Origin: an uncultured Clostridia bacterium
GTDB lineage: Bacteria > Bacillota > Clostridia > TANB77 > CAG-508
Length of the DNA: 13,283 bases
Reading direction: 5' to 3'
NCBI GenBank assembly: GCA_947629805.1
Contig: CANRFE010000026.1
Span: 1-13,283 of the forward strand
Notes under the pieces: generated by a model
Told to the model about the DNA's origin: nothing
Database searches by the model: none
The model's input: the letters and a program-made list of their open reading frames with translations, nothing else
Shown: positions 1 to 6,690 of the stretch, one piece after another
Position numbering within the stretch: position 1 is the stretch's first letter
Layout: every line of letters starts with the position of its first letter
Translations under genes and position numbers: made by a program

Positions 1-2
1 CT

Positions 3-131
3 GACAATGGAATCAAATCAATTTTAATGACAACAAAAATGAATGCTGATATTAATGATACAGAAATAACAAGAGTGAATAATTGGAATGAAATTTATGG
101 AGAAATTAAAAAATATAAAAATAAATTTTGA
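3..131 (+). CDS. C-terminal end of an unrecognised protein (partial)
   Basis: An open frame enters from the left edge and encodes 42 residues before TGA at 129-131. The readable part (around DNGIKSILMTTKMN, then NNWNEIYGEIKKYKNKF at the end) is polar and Lys/Asn-rich, with no membrane segment or motif I recognise. Codon use resembles the rest of the window. The start lies outside the window, so length and family cannot be judged. The two other plus-strand frames contain early stops here, which supports this one. No terminator with a clear U-run follows directly. Confidence 0.45.
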   Translation, partial: DNGIKSILMTTKMNADINDTEITRVNNWNEIYGEIKKYKNKF

Positions 132-307
132 GCACTCTTGCAAAACCTAAAAATTTATATTGAATTAAAAACATGGTTAATAGCAAAAAATCACAAACTT
201 GTATATACGATTTTTGAAAGACATTGCTATAGCTACATTTGAAACGGAAATAAGTAACTTTTTTAAGATAGATTTTTCGCATACGTCTCTCTTAGGGGAG
301 CCATAAT

Positions 308-359
308 ATAGGGTTTTGAATAATATTTCAAAAAGTATGAAATATGTTCAAAACCCTAT
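308..359. repeat. Long imperfect hairpin in intergenic region
   Basis: The left arm 308-330 and right arm 338-359 are complementary. There are 13 uninterrupted pairs (308-320 with 347-359), a G-U pair, an A-T pair, a one-base bulge at 323 and 7 more pairs (324-330 with 338-344), around a 7-base loop. It lies between the partial gene ending at 131 and the promoter at 518. Neither side has a proper U-run (TATTATTATT follows on the plus strand), so it is not a standard intrinsic terminator. It could be a processing or stability element for the upstream transcript, a small-RNA end, or the remnant of a short inverted-repeat element. Confidence 0.6.
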
Positions 360-424
360 TATTATTAAATTTCAAGTTTTGCATCCTTTTTCACAAGTAT
401 GGAAGTATACTTAAAAATCTTTCG

Positions 425-446
425 CAAGGCTGTACAAAGGCTGTAC
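425..446. repeat. 11-bp tandem direct repeat
   Basis: CAAGGCTGTAC and AAAGGCTGTAC lie back to back and are identical at 10 of 11 positions. The period is close to one DNA helical turn, as in many direct-repeat operators. The repeat is about 72 bases upstream of the -35 box of the MGMT-type gene. Its function is unknown. Confidence 0.55.
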
Positions 447-517
447 GCATTATGTAATGAATTTTAGGTTCTATGTTACTAGTTGAAGTTTTTTTACTAA
501 ACTAATAAATAGGGCCA

Positions 518-546
518 TTTACAATTCTTTGCTTTTTTGCTATACT
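518..546 (+). promoter_or_regulatory. Sigma-A promoter of the MGMT-type gene
   Basis: TTTACA at 518-523 and TATACT at 541-546 are separated by 17 bases. Transcription would start near 553, giving a leader of about 28 bases to the ATG at 581. Confidence 0.65.
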
Positions 547-580
547 TTAGAAGAAAGATAATTTGTTTATGGAGAAAATA

Positions 581-901
581 ATGAAAGAAAAAGTATATGA
601 ATTTTTAAGAACAATTCCAAAAGGAAAAGTAGTAACTTATGGACAAATAGCAGAATATTTAGGAAACAAAAAACTTGCAAGGGTTGTTGGGAACATTCTC
701 CATAAGAATCCAGAGGAATATAAATATCCTTGCTATAAAGTTGTAGATCATAAGGGAAATTTATCAAGAAATTATGCTTTTGGTGGAATAGAAAAGCAAA
801 AAGAAAAATTGGAAAGAGAAGGAATAGTTGTGAAAGATTATAAAGTGAATTTAGATAAATATAGAATGGGAGGATTAGAATTATTTTTCAAAAAATATTG
901 A
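581..901 (+). CDS. MGMT/Ogt-family DNA alkyl-repair protein (DNA-binding domain only)
   Basis: This is a 106-residue protein made only of the C-terminal DNA-binding and active-site domain of O6-methylguanine-DNA methyltransferases, without the N-terminal ribonuclease-like domain. Family features are IPKGKVVTYGQIA (12-24), the arginine-finger region KLARVVGNIL (R34), the alkyl-acceptor motif PCYKVV with Cys51, and the FAFGG-like block NYAFGGIEKQ. Because the acceptor Cys is kept, it is closer to a methyltransferase than to the Cys-less ATL proteins (PWHR). However, the usual PCHR is PCYK, so the catalytic His is replaced by Tyr. ATG 581 is chosen because GGAG at 571-574 sits 6 bases upstream; TTG 563 and ATG 569 have poor ribosome sites and lie very close to the predicted transcription start. 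The expected role is repair or recognition of O6-alkylguanine. Activity is uncertain. Confidence 0.85.
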   Translation: MKEKVYEFLRTIPKGKVVTYGQIAEYLGNKKLARVVGNILHKNPEEYKYPCYKVVDHKGNLSRNYAFGGIEKQKEKLEREGIVVKDYKVNLDKYRMGGLELFFKKY

Positions 902-927
902 CGTTTTGTGTGGCATTCATCTATTAT
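898..927 (+). promoter_or_regulatory. Probable promoter of the YqfO-like gene
   Basis: TTGACG at 898-903 overlaps the stop codon of the upstream gene. TATTAT at 922-927 follows after 18 bases; an overlapping TATAAT at 925-930 is an alternative -10. A good ribosome site, GGAAGGAG, is at 947-954. Confidence 0.45.
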
Positions 928-962
928 AATATTCACAAAGCGTTAGAGGAAGGAGAAAGAAT

Positions 963-1304
963 ATGAAACTTGATGTAAAGAAAGTAAAAATTCAAGTTAC
1001 AGTTCCTACGGAACAAGTAGAAAGAATTAGAAATGCTATTTGTGAAGAAGGAGCAGGAGTTATGGGACAATATACCTATTGTAGTATATCTACAAAATGT
1101 ATAGGAACATTTAAAGGATCAGAAAATACGCATCCTTTTATTGGGCAAAAGAATAAGTTAGAAATGGTAAATGAAGAAAAATTAGATGTAATCTGTGATA
1201 TTACTATGGCAAAAAAGGTATTAAAAAAATTAAGAGAAATACATCCTTATGAAGAACCAGGAATTAGTATTATACCTCTTATAGAGGAAGAAGACTTAAA
1301 ATAA
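963..1304 (+). CDS. YqfO-family protein (NIF3-insert / CutA-like fold)
   Basis: This 113-residue protein matches the stand-alone YqfO domain, which is also found inserted in NIF3/DUF34 proteins and folds like CutA/PII. Visible hallmarks are the N-terminal strand VKIQVTVPTEQVERIRNAI, the Gly-rich turn EEGAGVMGQYTYCSIST, the GTFKGSENTHPFIG loop (48-61), and the C-terminal block IHPYEEPGISIIPL (93-106), whose HPYEEP is the most conserved family motif. It appears cytoplasmic, with no signal peptide. The stand-alone family has no settled function; metal binding is suspected for NIF3 relatives. The ATG follows a strong GGAAGGAG site. It sits 118 bases upstream of tig, which has its own promoter. 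Confidence 0.8.
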   Translation: MKLDVKKVKIQVTVPTEQVERIRNAICEEGAGVMGQYTYCSISTKCIGTFKGSENTHPFIGQKNKLEMVNEEKLDVICDITMAKKVLKKLREIHPYEEPGISIIPLIEEEDLK

Positions 1305-1354
1305 AAATATTTTTCTGTAAGTTCCCAAAAACAGGAAAAATTCCCATTTAGGAC

Positions 1355-1382
1355 TTGCTATTTTCAAAAAATGTGATATAAT
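1355..1382 (+). promoter_or_regulatory. Extended -10 promoter of tig (tig-clpP-clpX)
   Basis: TTGCTA at 1355-1360, a 16-base spacer ending in TGA, and a perfect TATAAT at 1377-1382 (TG at 1374-1375 gives an extended -10). Transcription should start near 1389. I found no CIRCE or CtsR operator around it, so heat-shock control by HrcA or CtsR is not visible here. Confidence 0.75.
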
Positions 1383-1422
1383 AAATAAGCAAATTTTGAT
1401 AGCAATGAAAGGAAGAAAAAAT

Positions 1423-2706
1423 ATGAGTATCAAAGTAGAAAAAACAGACAAAAACAATGAAGTAAAATTAAGTTTTTGCATTGAAGCATCTAAATTTGAA
1501 GAGGCAATTCAAAAGGTGTATGTAAAAAGTGCAAAATATTTTAGTATACCAGGTTTTAGGAGAGGAAAAGCACCTTATAAAATAGTAGAAAAAAAATATG
1601 GAGCACAAATTTTTTATGAGGATGCATTTAATGAAGTAGTTCCAGAAATATATGAAAAGGAATTAAAAGAAGCAAAAATCGAAGCCGTAAGTAGACCAAA
1701 TATTGATATTACCCAAATGGAAAAAGGAAAAGATCTTGTTTTTACTGCAATAGTACAAACAAAACCGGAAGTAACACTTGGTAAATATAAGGGTATAAAC
1801 CTTAAAAAAATTGAGTATACTGTAGAGGAAAAAGACATTGACCATGAAATTTCCCACATGCAAGAAAGAAATGCAAGATTGATTAATGTAGAAGATAGAC
1901 CAGTAGAAAATGGAGATACAACAGTTATTGATTTTGAAGGCTTTGTAGATGGCGTTGCTTTCGAAGGAGGAAAGGCAGAAAATCACGAATTAGTAATTGG
2001 AAGCAATACCTTTATTCCAGGATTTGAAGACCAAATTATTGGTATGAAGTTGGACGAAGAAAAAGAAATCAATGTTACATTCCCAAAAGAGTATTTTTCA
2101 AAAGAATTAGCAGGAAAACCAGCGGTATTTAAAGTAAAATTACATGAAATTAAGAAAAAAGAATTGCCAAAAGTAGATGATGAATTTGCAAAAGATGTAA
2201 GTGAATTTGATACAATCAAAGAATTAAAAGCTTCTATTAAAGAAAAATTAGAAGAGGAAAACAAGCATAAAGAAGAATATGAGACAGAAGAAGAAGCAAT
2301 AAAAACGGTATGTGATAATACAGAAATTGATATTCCATCTGGTATGGTAGAAACAGAAACAGACAATATGATAAAAGACATAGAGCAAAGATTGACATAC
2401 CAAGGACTAAATTTCACACAATATCTTCAAATGATGAATAAAACAGAAGCAGATCTTCGAAAAGAAATGCAAGAACAAGCCTTAAAACAAGTAAAAACAA
2501 AACTAGTTTTAGAAGCAATTGTAAAGGCTGAAAAAATAGAGGCAAACAAAGAAGAAATAAAGGCAAAATTAGAAGAAATGGCAACCAATTATGGAAGAGA
2601 CGTAAAAGAATTAGAAAAAAATGAAAGTTTAAAAAATTATGTAGCAGAATCTGTAAAAACAGAAAAAGCAATCAAATTTATTGTAGAAAATGCAAAAATA
2701 AAATAA
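1423..2706 (+). CDS. tig: Trigger factor, ribosome-associated chaperone and prolyl isomerase
   Basis: A 427-residue protein of the usual trigger factor length. The N-terminal ribosome-binding domain (about 1-145) carries the signature GFRRGKAP at 44-51, which docks on ribosomal protein L23 near the exit tunnel. An FKBP-type peptidyl-prolyl isomerase domain follows at about 161-245 (GDTTVIDFEGFVDG, then IPGFEDQIIGM). The rest is the long helical, Glu/Lys-rich C-terminal chaperone domain with arms. It shields nascent chains as they leave the ribosome. ATG 1423 is preferred over TTG 1396 and ATG 1405: AAAGGAAG (1408-1415) lies 7 bases before it and MSIKVEK matches the family N-terminus. It heads the conserved Firmicutes order tig-clpP-clpX. 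Confidence 0.96.
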   Translation: MSIKVEKTDKNNEVKLSFCIEASKFEEAIQKVYVKSAKYFSIPGFRRGKAPYKIVEKKYGAQIFYEDAFNEVVPEIYEKELKEAKIEAVSRPNIDITQMEKGKDLVFTAIVQTKPEVTLGKYKGINLKKIEYTVEEKDIDHEISHMQERNARLINVEDRPVENGDTTVIDFEGFVDGVAFEGGKAENHELVIGSNTFIPGFEDQIIGMKLDEEKEINVTFPKEYFSKELAGKPAVFKVKLHEIKKKELPKVDDEFAKDVSEFDTIKELKASIKEKLEEENKHKEEYETEEEAIKTVCDNTEIDIPSGMVETETDNMIKDIEQRLTYQGLNFTQYLQMMNKTEADLRKEMQEQALKQVKTKLVLEAIVKAEKIEANKEEIKAKLEEMATNYGRDVKELEKNESLKNYVAESVKTEKAIKFIVENAKIK

Positions 2707-2792
2707 AAGGAAAAGTTAGGGGTGAATTTTGTAAATTAGATAGAAAAAAGTTTACCACTAGCTTTTTCTACTTATAAAAAAAGGAGGAAAAA

Positions 2793-3401
2793 ATGATGTT
2801 AGAAAAAAATAGTTTAGTACCTTATGTTATTGAACAAACAGCCAAGGGAGAAAGATCGTATGATATTTTCTCAAGATTATTAAAAGATAGAATTATATTT
2901 TTAGGGGAGGATGTGAACCCAACCTCTGCAAGTTTGGTTATTGCGCAATTATTATTTTTAGAGTCGGAAGACCCAGAAAAAGAAATTTCCTTATATATTA
3001 ATAGCCCAGGGGGCTCTATTACAGACGGAATGGGAATTGTAGATACTATGCATTACATTAAATGTCCCGTATCTACTATTTGCATTGGTATGGCAGCTAG
3101 CATGGGAGCAGTATTACTTGCTTCTGGTGAAAAAGGAAAAAGGTTTGCAACACCAAATGCAGAAATTTTAATTCACCAACCACTAATTGGTGGAAACGGA
3201 CTTTCTGGACAGACAACCGAAATAAAAATTCATGCAGACCACATGGTAAAAACAAGAGAAAAATTAAATAAATTATTAAGTGAAAGAACAGGGCAACCAT
3301 TGGAAACCATTGAAAAAGATACCGAAAGAGATAATTATATGACAGCAGAAGAAGCTTTACATTATGGTTTAATTGATGGAATTATGGAAAAAAGACCATA
3401 A
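2793..3401 (+). CDS. clpP: ATP-dependent Clp protease, proteolytic subunit
   Basis: A 202-residue serine peptidase that forms the double-heptamer chamber fed by ClpX or ClpC. The catalytic triad is visible: Ser103 in GMAASMGA, His128 in LIHQPL and Asp180 in DTERDNYM. NSPGGS at 70-75 is the substrate-binding strand/oxyanion region. LVPYVIEQT at 8-16 resembles the processed N-terminus of the family. The loop after His128 (LIGGNGLSGQTTEI) is about three residues longer than in E. coli ClpP. A strong AAGGAGG is at 2781-2787; ATG 2793 (5-base spacing) and ATG 2796 (8-base spacing) are both possible starts and differ by one Met. It lies 86 bases after tig with no clear independent promoter, so it is probably co-transcribed. 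Confidence 0.97.
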   Translation: MMLEKNSLVPYVIEQTAKGERSYDIFSRLLKDRIIFLGEDVNPTSASLVIAQLLFLESEDPEKEISLYINSPGGSITDGMGIVDTMHYIKCPVSTICIGMAASMGAVLLASGEKGKRFATPNAEILIHQPLIGGNGLSGQTTEIKIHADHMVKTREKLNKLLSERTGQPLETIEKDTERDNYMTAEEALHYGLIDGIMEKRP

Positions 3402-3484
3402 AAGAAAAACAAAGTAAGAATAAAAAATAAAATAAGAACCATACTAAAACGAAAGAATAGAATATAGAAAAAAGGGAGAAGAAA

Positions 3485-4801
3485 ATGACCAAAACAGACA
3501 AGAGTATAAAATGTTCATTTTGTGGAAAATCACAAGATGCAGTAGAAAGAATTATTGCAGGACCTGGTGTATTTATTTGTGATGAATGTATTAAAGTATG
3601 TACCAATATTTTAGAAGAGGATTCTTATGAAGATACAGAATTTAATTATACTTTGAATAAAGAGGACAATAAATTACCAAGCCCAGAAGAAATCAAAAAA
3701 GTCTTAGATAGCTATGTAATTGGACAGGAAGATGCAAAAAAAACATTAGCAGTTGCCGTATATAATCATTACAAAAGAATTAAACATCCACAAAAAAATC
3801 AAGAGGATGTAGAAATTCAAAAAAGTAATGTTTTATTATTAGGACCAACAGGGTGTGGAAAAACTTTACTTGCACAAACATTAGCAAGAATCTTAAAAGT
3901 TCCTTTTGCTATAGCAGATGCTACTACTTTAACCGAAGCAGGATATGTAGGAGAAGATGTAGAAAATATTTTGTTAAAACTGATTCAAAATGCAGACTAT
4001 GACATTGAGAAAGCAGAAAAGGGAATTGTTTATATTGATGAAATTGATAAAATTACAAGAAAATCCGAAAATCCATCCATTACCAGAGATGTAAGTGGAG
4101 AAGGAGTACAACAAGCTTTACTAAAAATTATAGAAGGAACGATAGCTTCTGTTCCACCACAGGGAGGAAGAAAGCATCCACATCAAGAATTAATTCAAAT
4201 TAACACAGAAAATATTTTATTTATTTGTGGAGGTGCTTTTGAAGGCTTAGATAAAATTATTAATGAGCGTACAGGAAAAAAAGCAATTGGGTTTGGTGCA
4301 AATGTACAAAGCCAAAAAGAAATAGATAAATATGAAATTTATGAACAATTATTACCACAAGATTTATTAAAATTTGGCCTAATTCCGGAATTTGTGGGAA
4401 GGCTTCCTATTGTAGCAACATTAAAAGAATTAGATAGGAATGCTTTAATTGATATTGTAACAAAACCAAAAAATGCCTTAGTAAAACAATATAAAAAATT
4501 GTTAGAATTAGATGAAGTAGAATTGGAATTTGAGCAAGAAGCCTTAGAAGCAATTGTAGATAAAGCATTGGAAAGAAAAACAGGAGCAAGAGGGCTTCGT
4601 TCTATTATAGAAGAAATTATGCGAGACATTATGTTTGAAATTCCATCTAACCCAAGAATTGAAAAATGTATTGTCACAAAAGAAACGGTATTAGAAAAAA
4701 GTGCACCAAAATTAATTATAAATGATAAAAAAGAGCTTCTAAAAAATAAAACGGAAAAGCCAAAAAGAAAAAATACAAATCGCAAAGAAGAAACGGCATA
4801 A
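3485..4801 (+). CDS. clpX: ATP-dependent Clp protease, ATP-binding unfoldase subunit
   Basis: A 438-residue AAA+ unfoldase that recognises tagged substrates and threads them into ClpP. Visible parts are the N-terminal zinc-binding domain (Cys10, Cys13, Cys32, Cys35), Walker A GPTGCGKT (120-127), the GYVG pore loop (153-156), Walker B IVYIDEID (181-188), the RKH pore loop (229-231) and the ClpP-docking IGF loop (268-270). The C-terminus carries an extra Lys/Arg-rich tail (about 415-438), longer and more basic than usual. ATG 3485 follows GGGAG at 3474-3478. It is 83 bases after clpP and is followed by a strong terminator. The lon gene that often comes next in Bacillus-type clusters is absent. 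Confidence 0.97.
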   Translation: MTKTDKSIKCSFCGKSQDAVERIIAGPGVFICDECIKVCTNILEEDSYEDTEFNYTLNKEDNKLPSPEEIKKVLDSYVIGQEDAKKTLAVAVYNHYKRIKHPQKNQEDVEIQKSNVLLLGPTGCGKTLLAQTLARILKVPFAIADATTLTEAGYVGEDVENILLKLIQNADYDIEKAEKGIVYIDEIDKITRKSENPSITRDVSGEGVQQALLKIIEGTIASVPPQGGRKHPHQELIQINTENILFICGGAFEGLDKIINERTGKKAIGFGANVQSQKEIDKYEIYEQLLPQDLLKFGLIPEFVGRLPIVATLKELDRNALIDIVTKPKNALVKQYKKLLELDEVELEFEQEALEAIVDKALERKTGARGLRSIIEEIMRDIMFEIPSNPRIEKCIVTKETVLEKSAPKLIINDKKELLKNKTEKPKRKNTNRKEETA

Positions 4802-4832
4802 AGAAAATGAAAAAAATATTAGTATTTAGTAG

Positions 4833-4871
4833 AAGAAAGAGTCTAATGAAAATTAGATTCTTTCTTTTTTT
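4833..4871 (+). terminator. Intrinsic terminator after clpX
   Basis: A 15-pair stem (4833-4847 with 4852-4866, including one G-U pair) closes a GAAA tetraloop. It is followed by a run of seven T (4865-4871, partly in the stem). It ends the tig-clpP-clpX unit. Confidence 0.85.
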
Positions 4872-4906
4872 GGTACGCATAGATAGTTTGGTTCGATATA
4901 GAAATC

Positions 4907-4935
4907 TTGAAAAATAAAAAAAGATATGGTAATAT
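4907..4935 (+). promoter_or_regulatory. Promoter of the metallopeptidase-sigma factor operon
   Basis: TTGAAA at 4907-4912, a 17-base spacer ending in TGG (extended -10) and TAATAT at 4930-4935. The predicted start near 4942 lies downstream of ATG 4926, which argues that translation begins at ATG 4962. Confidence 0.65.
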
Positions 4936-4961
4936 ACACAAAAAAAGAAAAGAGAAATGAA

Positions 4962-5708
4962 ATGTCCTATAAGTCCTATATATTAAAAATAAAAGAAGTA
5001 GAAGTACCAATTTGCATAAAAAATTATAAAAGTGCTAAAACAATGAAAATATTTTTCAAAGAAGAGGGAATTGTATTAACAAAACCATTTTATGTACCAA
5101 AAAGAGAAGTGGATTTTTTTCTTCAAACAAAAGAAGAAAAAATTTATGAAAAATACAAAAATTTAGCAGAATTAAAACGTCAAAAAGAAGAAAGATGGGA
5201 AACTGGAAAAACTATTTTATACCAAGGAGAAGAATATCAAATAGAAAAATGTTACCACAAGGAAGACTGTATACGTATAAGAATGGAAAAAGAACAGAAA
5301 AGATTTTATCTCTTTCTTCCAGAGCAAATTCAAAAAGAAGAGGAACAGGAATGGATTGAAAAAGCAGTAAAAAAACTTTTGAAAAACAATACAGAAAGCA
5401 TGTTGAAAGAAAAATTACCTTTTTGGAGTAAAAAAATGAATATTCCATACCAAAGTGTAAAAGTAAGAGATGCGAAAACCAGGTACGGAAGTTGCTTACC
5501 TAAAACAAAAGAACTTCATTTTACAAGCCGTTTAATTATGCTAAAGGAAGAAGCGGTAGATGCCATTGTTGTACATGAGTTATGCCACATAGTTTATCCA
5601 AATCACCAGAAAGAGTTTTATACATTCGTAGAAAAATATATTCCAAATTATAAAGAAATAGATAGCTATTTGAAGCAAATAGAAAAAACAAAAAAATTAG
5701 AAATTTAG
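4962..5708 (+). CDS. YgjP-like M48-family zinc metallopeptidase (DUF45)
   Basis: A 248-residue protein of the YgjP/SprT-like metallopeptidase group (PF01863 type). The zinc site is clear: HELCH (205-209, with Glu206 as catalytic base) and a third ligand His215 in PNHQKEF. It is preceded by the family block VRDAKTRYGSC (168-178). The N-terminal half (about 1-130) is the family's beta-rich, charged region. There is no signal peptide or membrane helix, so it should be cytoplasmic. The substrate is unknown for the family. ATG 4962 is chosen because the in-frame ATG 4926 lies inside the promoter; the ribosome site (AGAGAA) is weak. Its stop is 27 bases before the sigma factor gene, which suggests one operon. 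Confidence 0.85.
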   Translation: MSYKSYILKIKEVEVPICIKNYKSAKTMKIFFKEEGIVLTKPFYVPKREVDFFLQTKEEKIYEKYKNLAELKRQKEERWETGKTILYQGEEYQIEKCYHKEDCIRIRMEKEQKRFYLFLPEQIQKEEEQEWIEKAVKKLLKNNTESMLKEKLPFWSKKMNIPYQSVKVRDAKTRYGSCLPKTKELHFTSRLIMLKEEAVDAIVVHELCHIVYPNHQKEFYTFVEKYIPNYKEIDSYLKQIEKTKKLEI

Positions 5709-5735
5709 TGTACTATATTTTAGGGAGAAGAAAAT

Positions 5736-6626
5736 ATGGGAAAAATAAACGAAAAAGAATTGCATCAATTATTTCAAAAATTAAAAGAAGGAGACAAAAC
5801 AGCTTACGAAGAATTATATCAACAATATTCTTCTCTAGTGTATAAAATTGCCTTTTCTATTTTAAAAAAGCAAGAAAATGCAGAAGATATTATGCAAAAT
5901 GTATTTATGAAAATAGGAAATCTTGCCAAAGAAAGGTTACCTAGTCATTATGAGGCAAGTTGGCTTTATTCTGTTACAAAAAATGAGGCAATTTCACATC
6001 TGCGAAAAAATAAAGATATGTTACCTATGGAAGAAATAGAAGGAAAGGAAAAGGAAGATGAATTAGAAAAAATTATACAAAAAAATACTTATCAAAATAT
6101 GCTTTCTTCTTTAGAACAAAAAGAAAAACAAATTATTTCCTTAAAAGTAGAAGTGGGACTATCGTTTAAGGAAATAGCAAAAATATTAAAGATGCCAATA
6201 GGAACTGTACAATGGAAATATTATAAGTCGCTACATAGCTTAAAATTATTTTTGGGGAATTTATCTTTGTTTGTTGTAAGTGCAACACTTAGTATGATAA
6301 ATTTAGGAAAAAAACAAGAAAAAAATACGAAGCAAGAGCAAAATAACGCAAAAGAAGAACAAAAAACGAAAAATACAACTATAACGGATGCTATAGAAGC
6401 ACAAAAAGAAGAAACACTAATGCAAAGTACCTTGGAGCCCCAAAATGTAGTGCAACAAGAACAAACACAACAAGAAACTATAATAGAAGACACAAGCCAT
6501 TCCTTCACATGGGTAGATATAGGTTTATTTAGTTTCACGACTATATTTTTTGTTATGACTATCTTCTTTGCTATTTTATTTATAAAATGTCGCATTAGGG
6601 ACGTTTTCCAAAGGGACATTTCTTAA
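5736..6626 (+). CDS. Sigma-70 family (ECF-type) sigma factor with C-terminal membrane module
   Basis: A 296-residue protein. Residues about 17-92 are sigma region 2 (AYEELYQQYSSLVYKIAFSI, then ENAEDIMQNVFMKI). Residues about 118-170 are sigma region 4 with a helix-turn-helix (LSFKEIAKILKMPIGTVQWKYYKSLHSLK). This alone would be a normal ECF sigma factor of about 170 residues. The extra 125 residues hold a hydrophobic stretch at 171-190, a Gln/Glu/Lys/Thr-rich low-complexity linker at 191-257 and a strong transmembrane segment at about 259-283, then a basic tail KCRIRDVFQR. The positive-inside rule favours two helices with the linker outside, so the factor is probably membrane-tethered. No separate anti-sigma gene is adjacent. 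The ribosome site GGGAG is 8 bases upstream of the ATG. Confidence 0.85.
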   Translation: MGKINEKELHQLFQKLKEGDKTAYEELYQQYSSLVYKIAFSILKKQENAEDIMQNVFMKIGNLAKERLPSHYEASWLYSVTKNEAISHLRKNKDMLPMEEIEGKEKEDELEKIIQKNTYQNMLSSLEQKEKQIISLKVEVGLSFKEIAKILKMPIGTVQWKYYKSLHSLKLFLGNLSLFVVSATLSMINLGKKQEKNTKQEQNNAKEEQKTKNTTITDAIEAQKEETLMQSTLEPQNVVQQEQTQQETIIEDTSHSFTWVDIGLFSFTTIFFVMTIFFAILFIKCRIRDVFQRDIS

Positions 6627-6665
6627 GATTTTATAAAAAACATAGTATCTTTTTCTGTTCTCTTG

Positions 6666-6671
6666 TATAAT
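6666..6671 (+). promoter_or_regulatory. -10 box upstream of the DUF1287 gene
   Basis: A perfect TATAAT lies 20 bases before the ATG at 6691. No good -35 is visible at the right distance, so the promoter may be activator-dependent or use another holoenzyme feature. Confidence 0.4.
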
Positions 6672-6690
6672 AAAGAAAAAGGAGAACAAA

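Larger units (their letters stand above)
132..517. other. Gene-poor intergenic stretch
   Basis: No convincing coding frame is seen on either strand. Besides the hairpin at 308-359, the stretch contains a 10-bp palindrome AAGTATACTT at 403-412 preceded by another AAGTAT at 395-400. It also has a near-perfect 11-bp tandem repeat (CAAGGCTGTAC at 425-435, AAAGGCTGTAC at 436-446) and a short inverted repeat CATTA-TG-TAATG at 448-459. These may be protein-binding sites. Nothing resembles a tRNA, a CRISPR repeat or a riboswitch core that I can recognise. Confidence 0.5.

Noticed and set aside
130..137. GAGCACTC as half of a CIRCE heat-shock operator
   Set aside because: It is a plain 8-bp palindrome without the TTAGCACTC-N9-GAGTGCTAA layout, and no chaperone gene follows.
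1310..1341. Hairpin between the YqfO-like gene and tig as a terminator
   Set aside because: The stem has a bulge and no T-run follows on either strand.
2741..2770. Weak hairpin between tig and clpP as a terminator or attenuator
   Set aside because: The stem is almost all A-T with a bulge, and only a short A-rich sequence follows; there is no U-run. Co-transcription of tig and clpP is more likely.
2751..2778. Separate clpP promoter (TTTACC and TATAAA)
   Set aside because: Transcription would begin at the ribosome site (2781-2787), leaving no usable leader.
4339..4785. Long minus-strand open frame inside clpX
   Set aside because: It is Ser/Phe-rich and mirrors the coding frame of clpX, as expected in A+T-rich DNA. 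It has no ribosome site or family motif.
6597..6620. Direct repeat GGGACGTTT / GGGACATTT as a sigma factor autoregulatory site
   Set aside because: It lies inside the end of the sigma factor coding region. One pair of 9-mers in coding DNA is weak evidence, and no matching promoter element pairs with the TATAAT at 6666.
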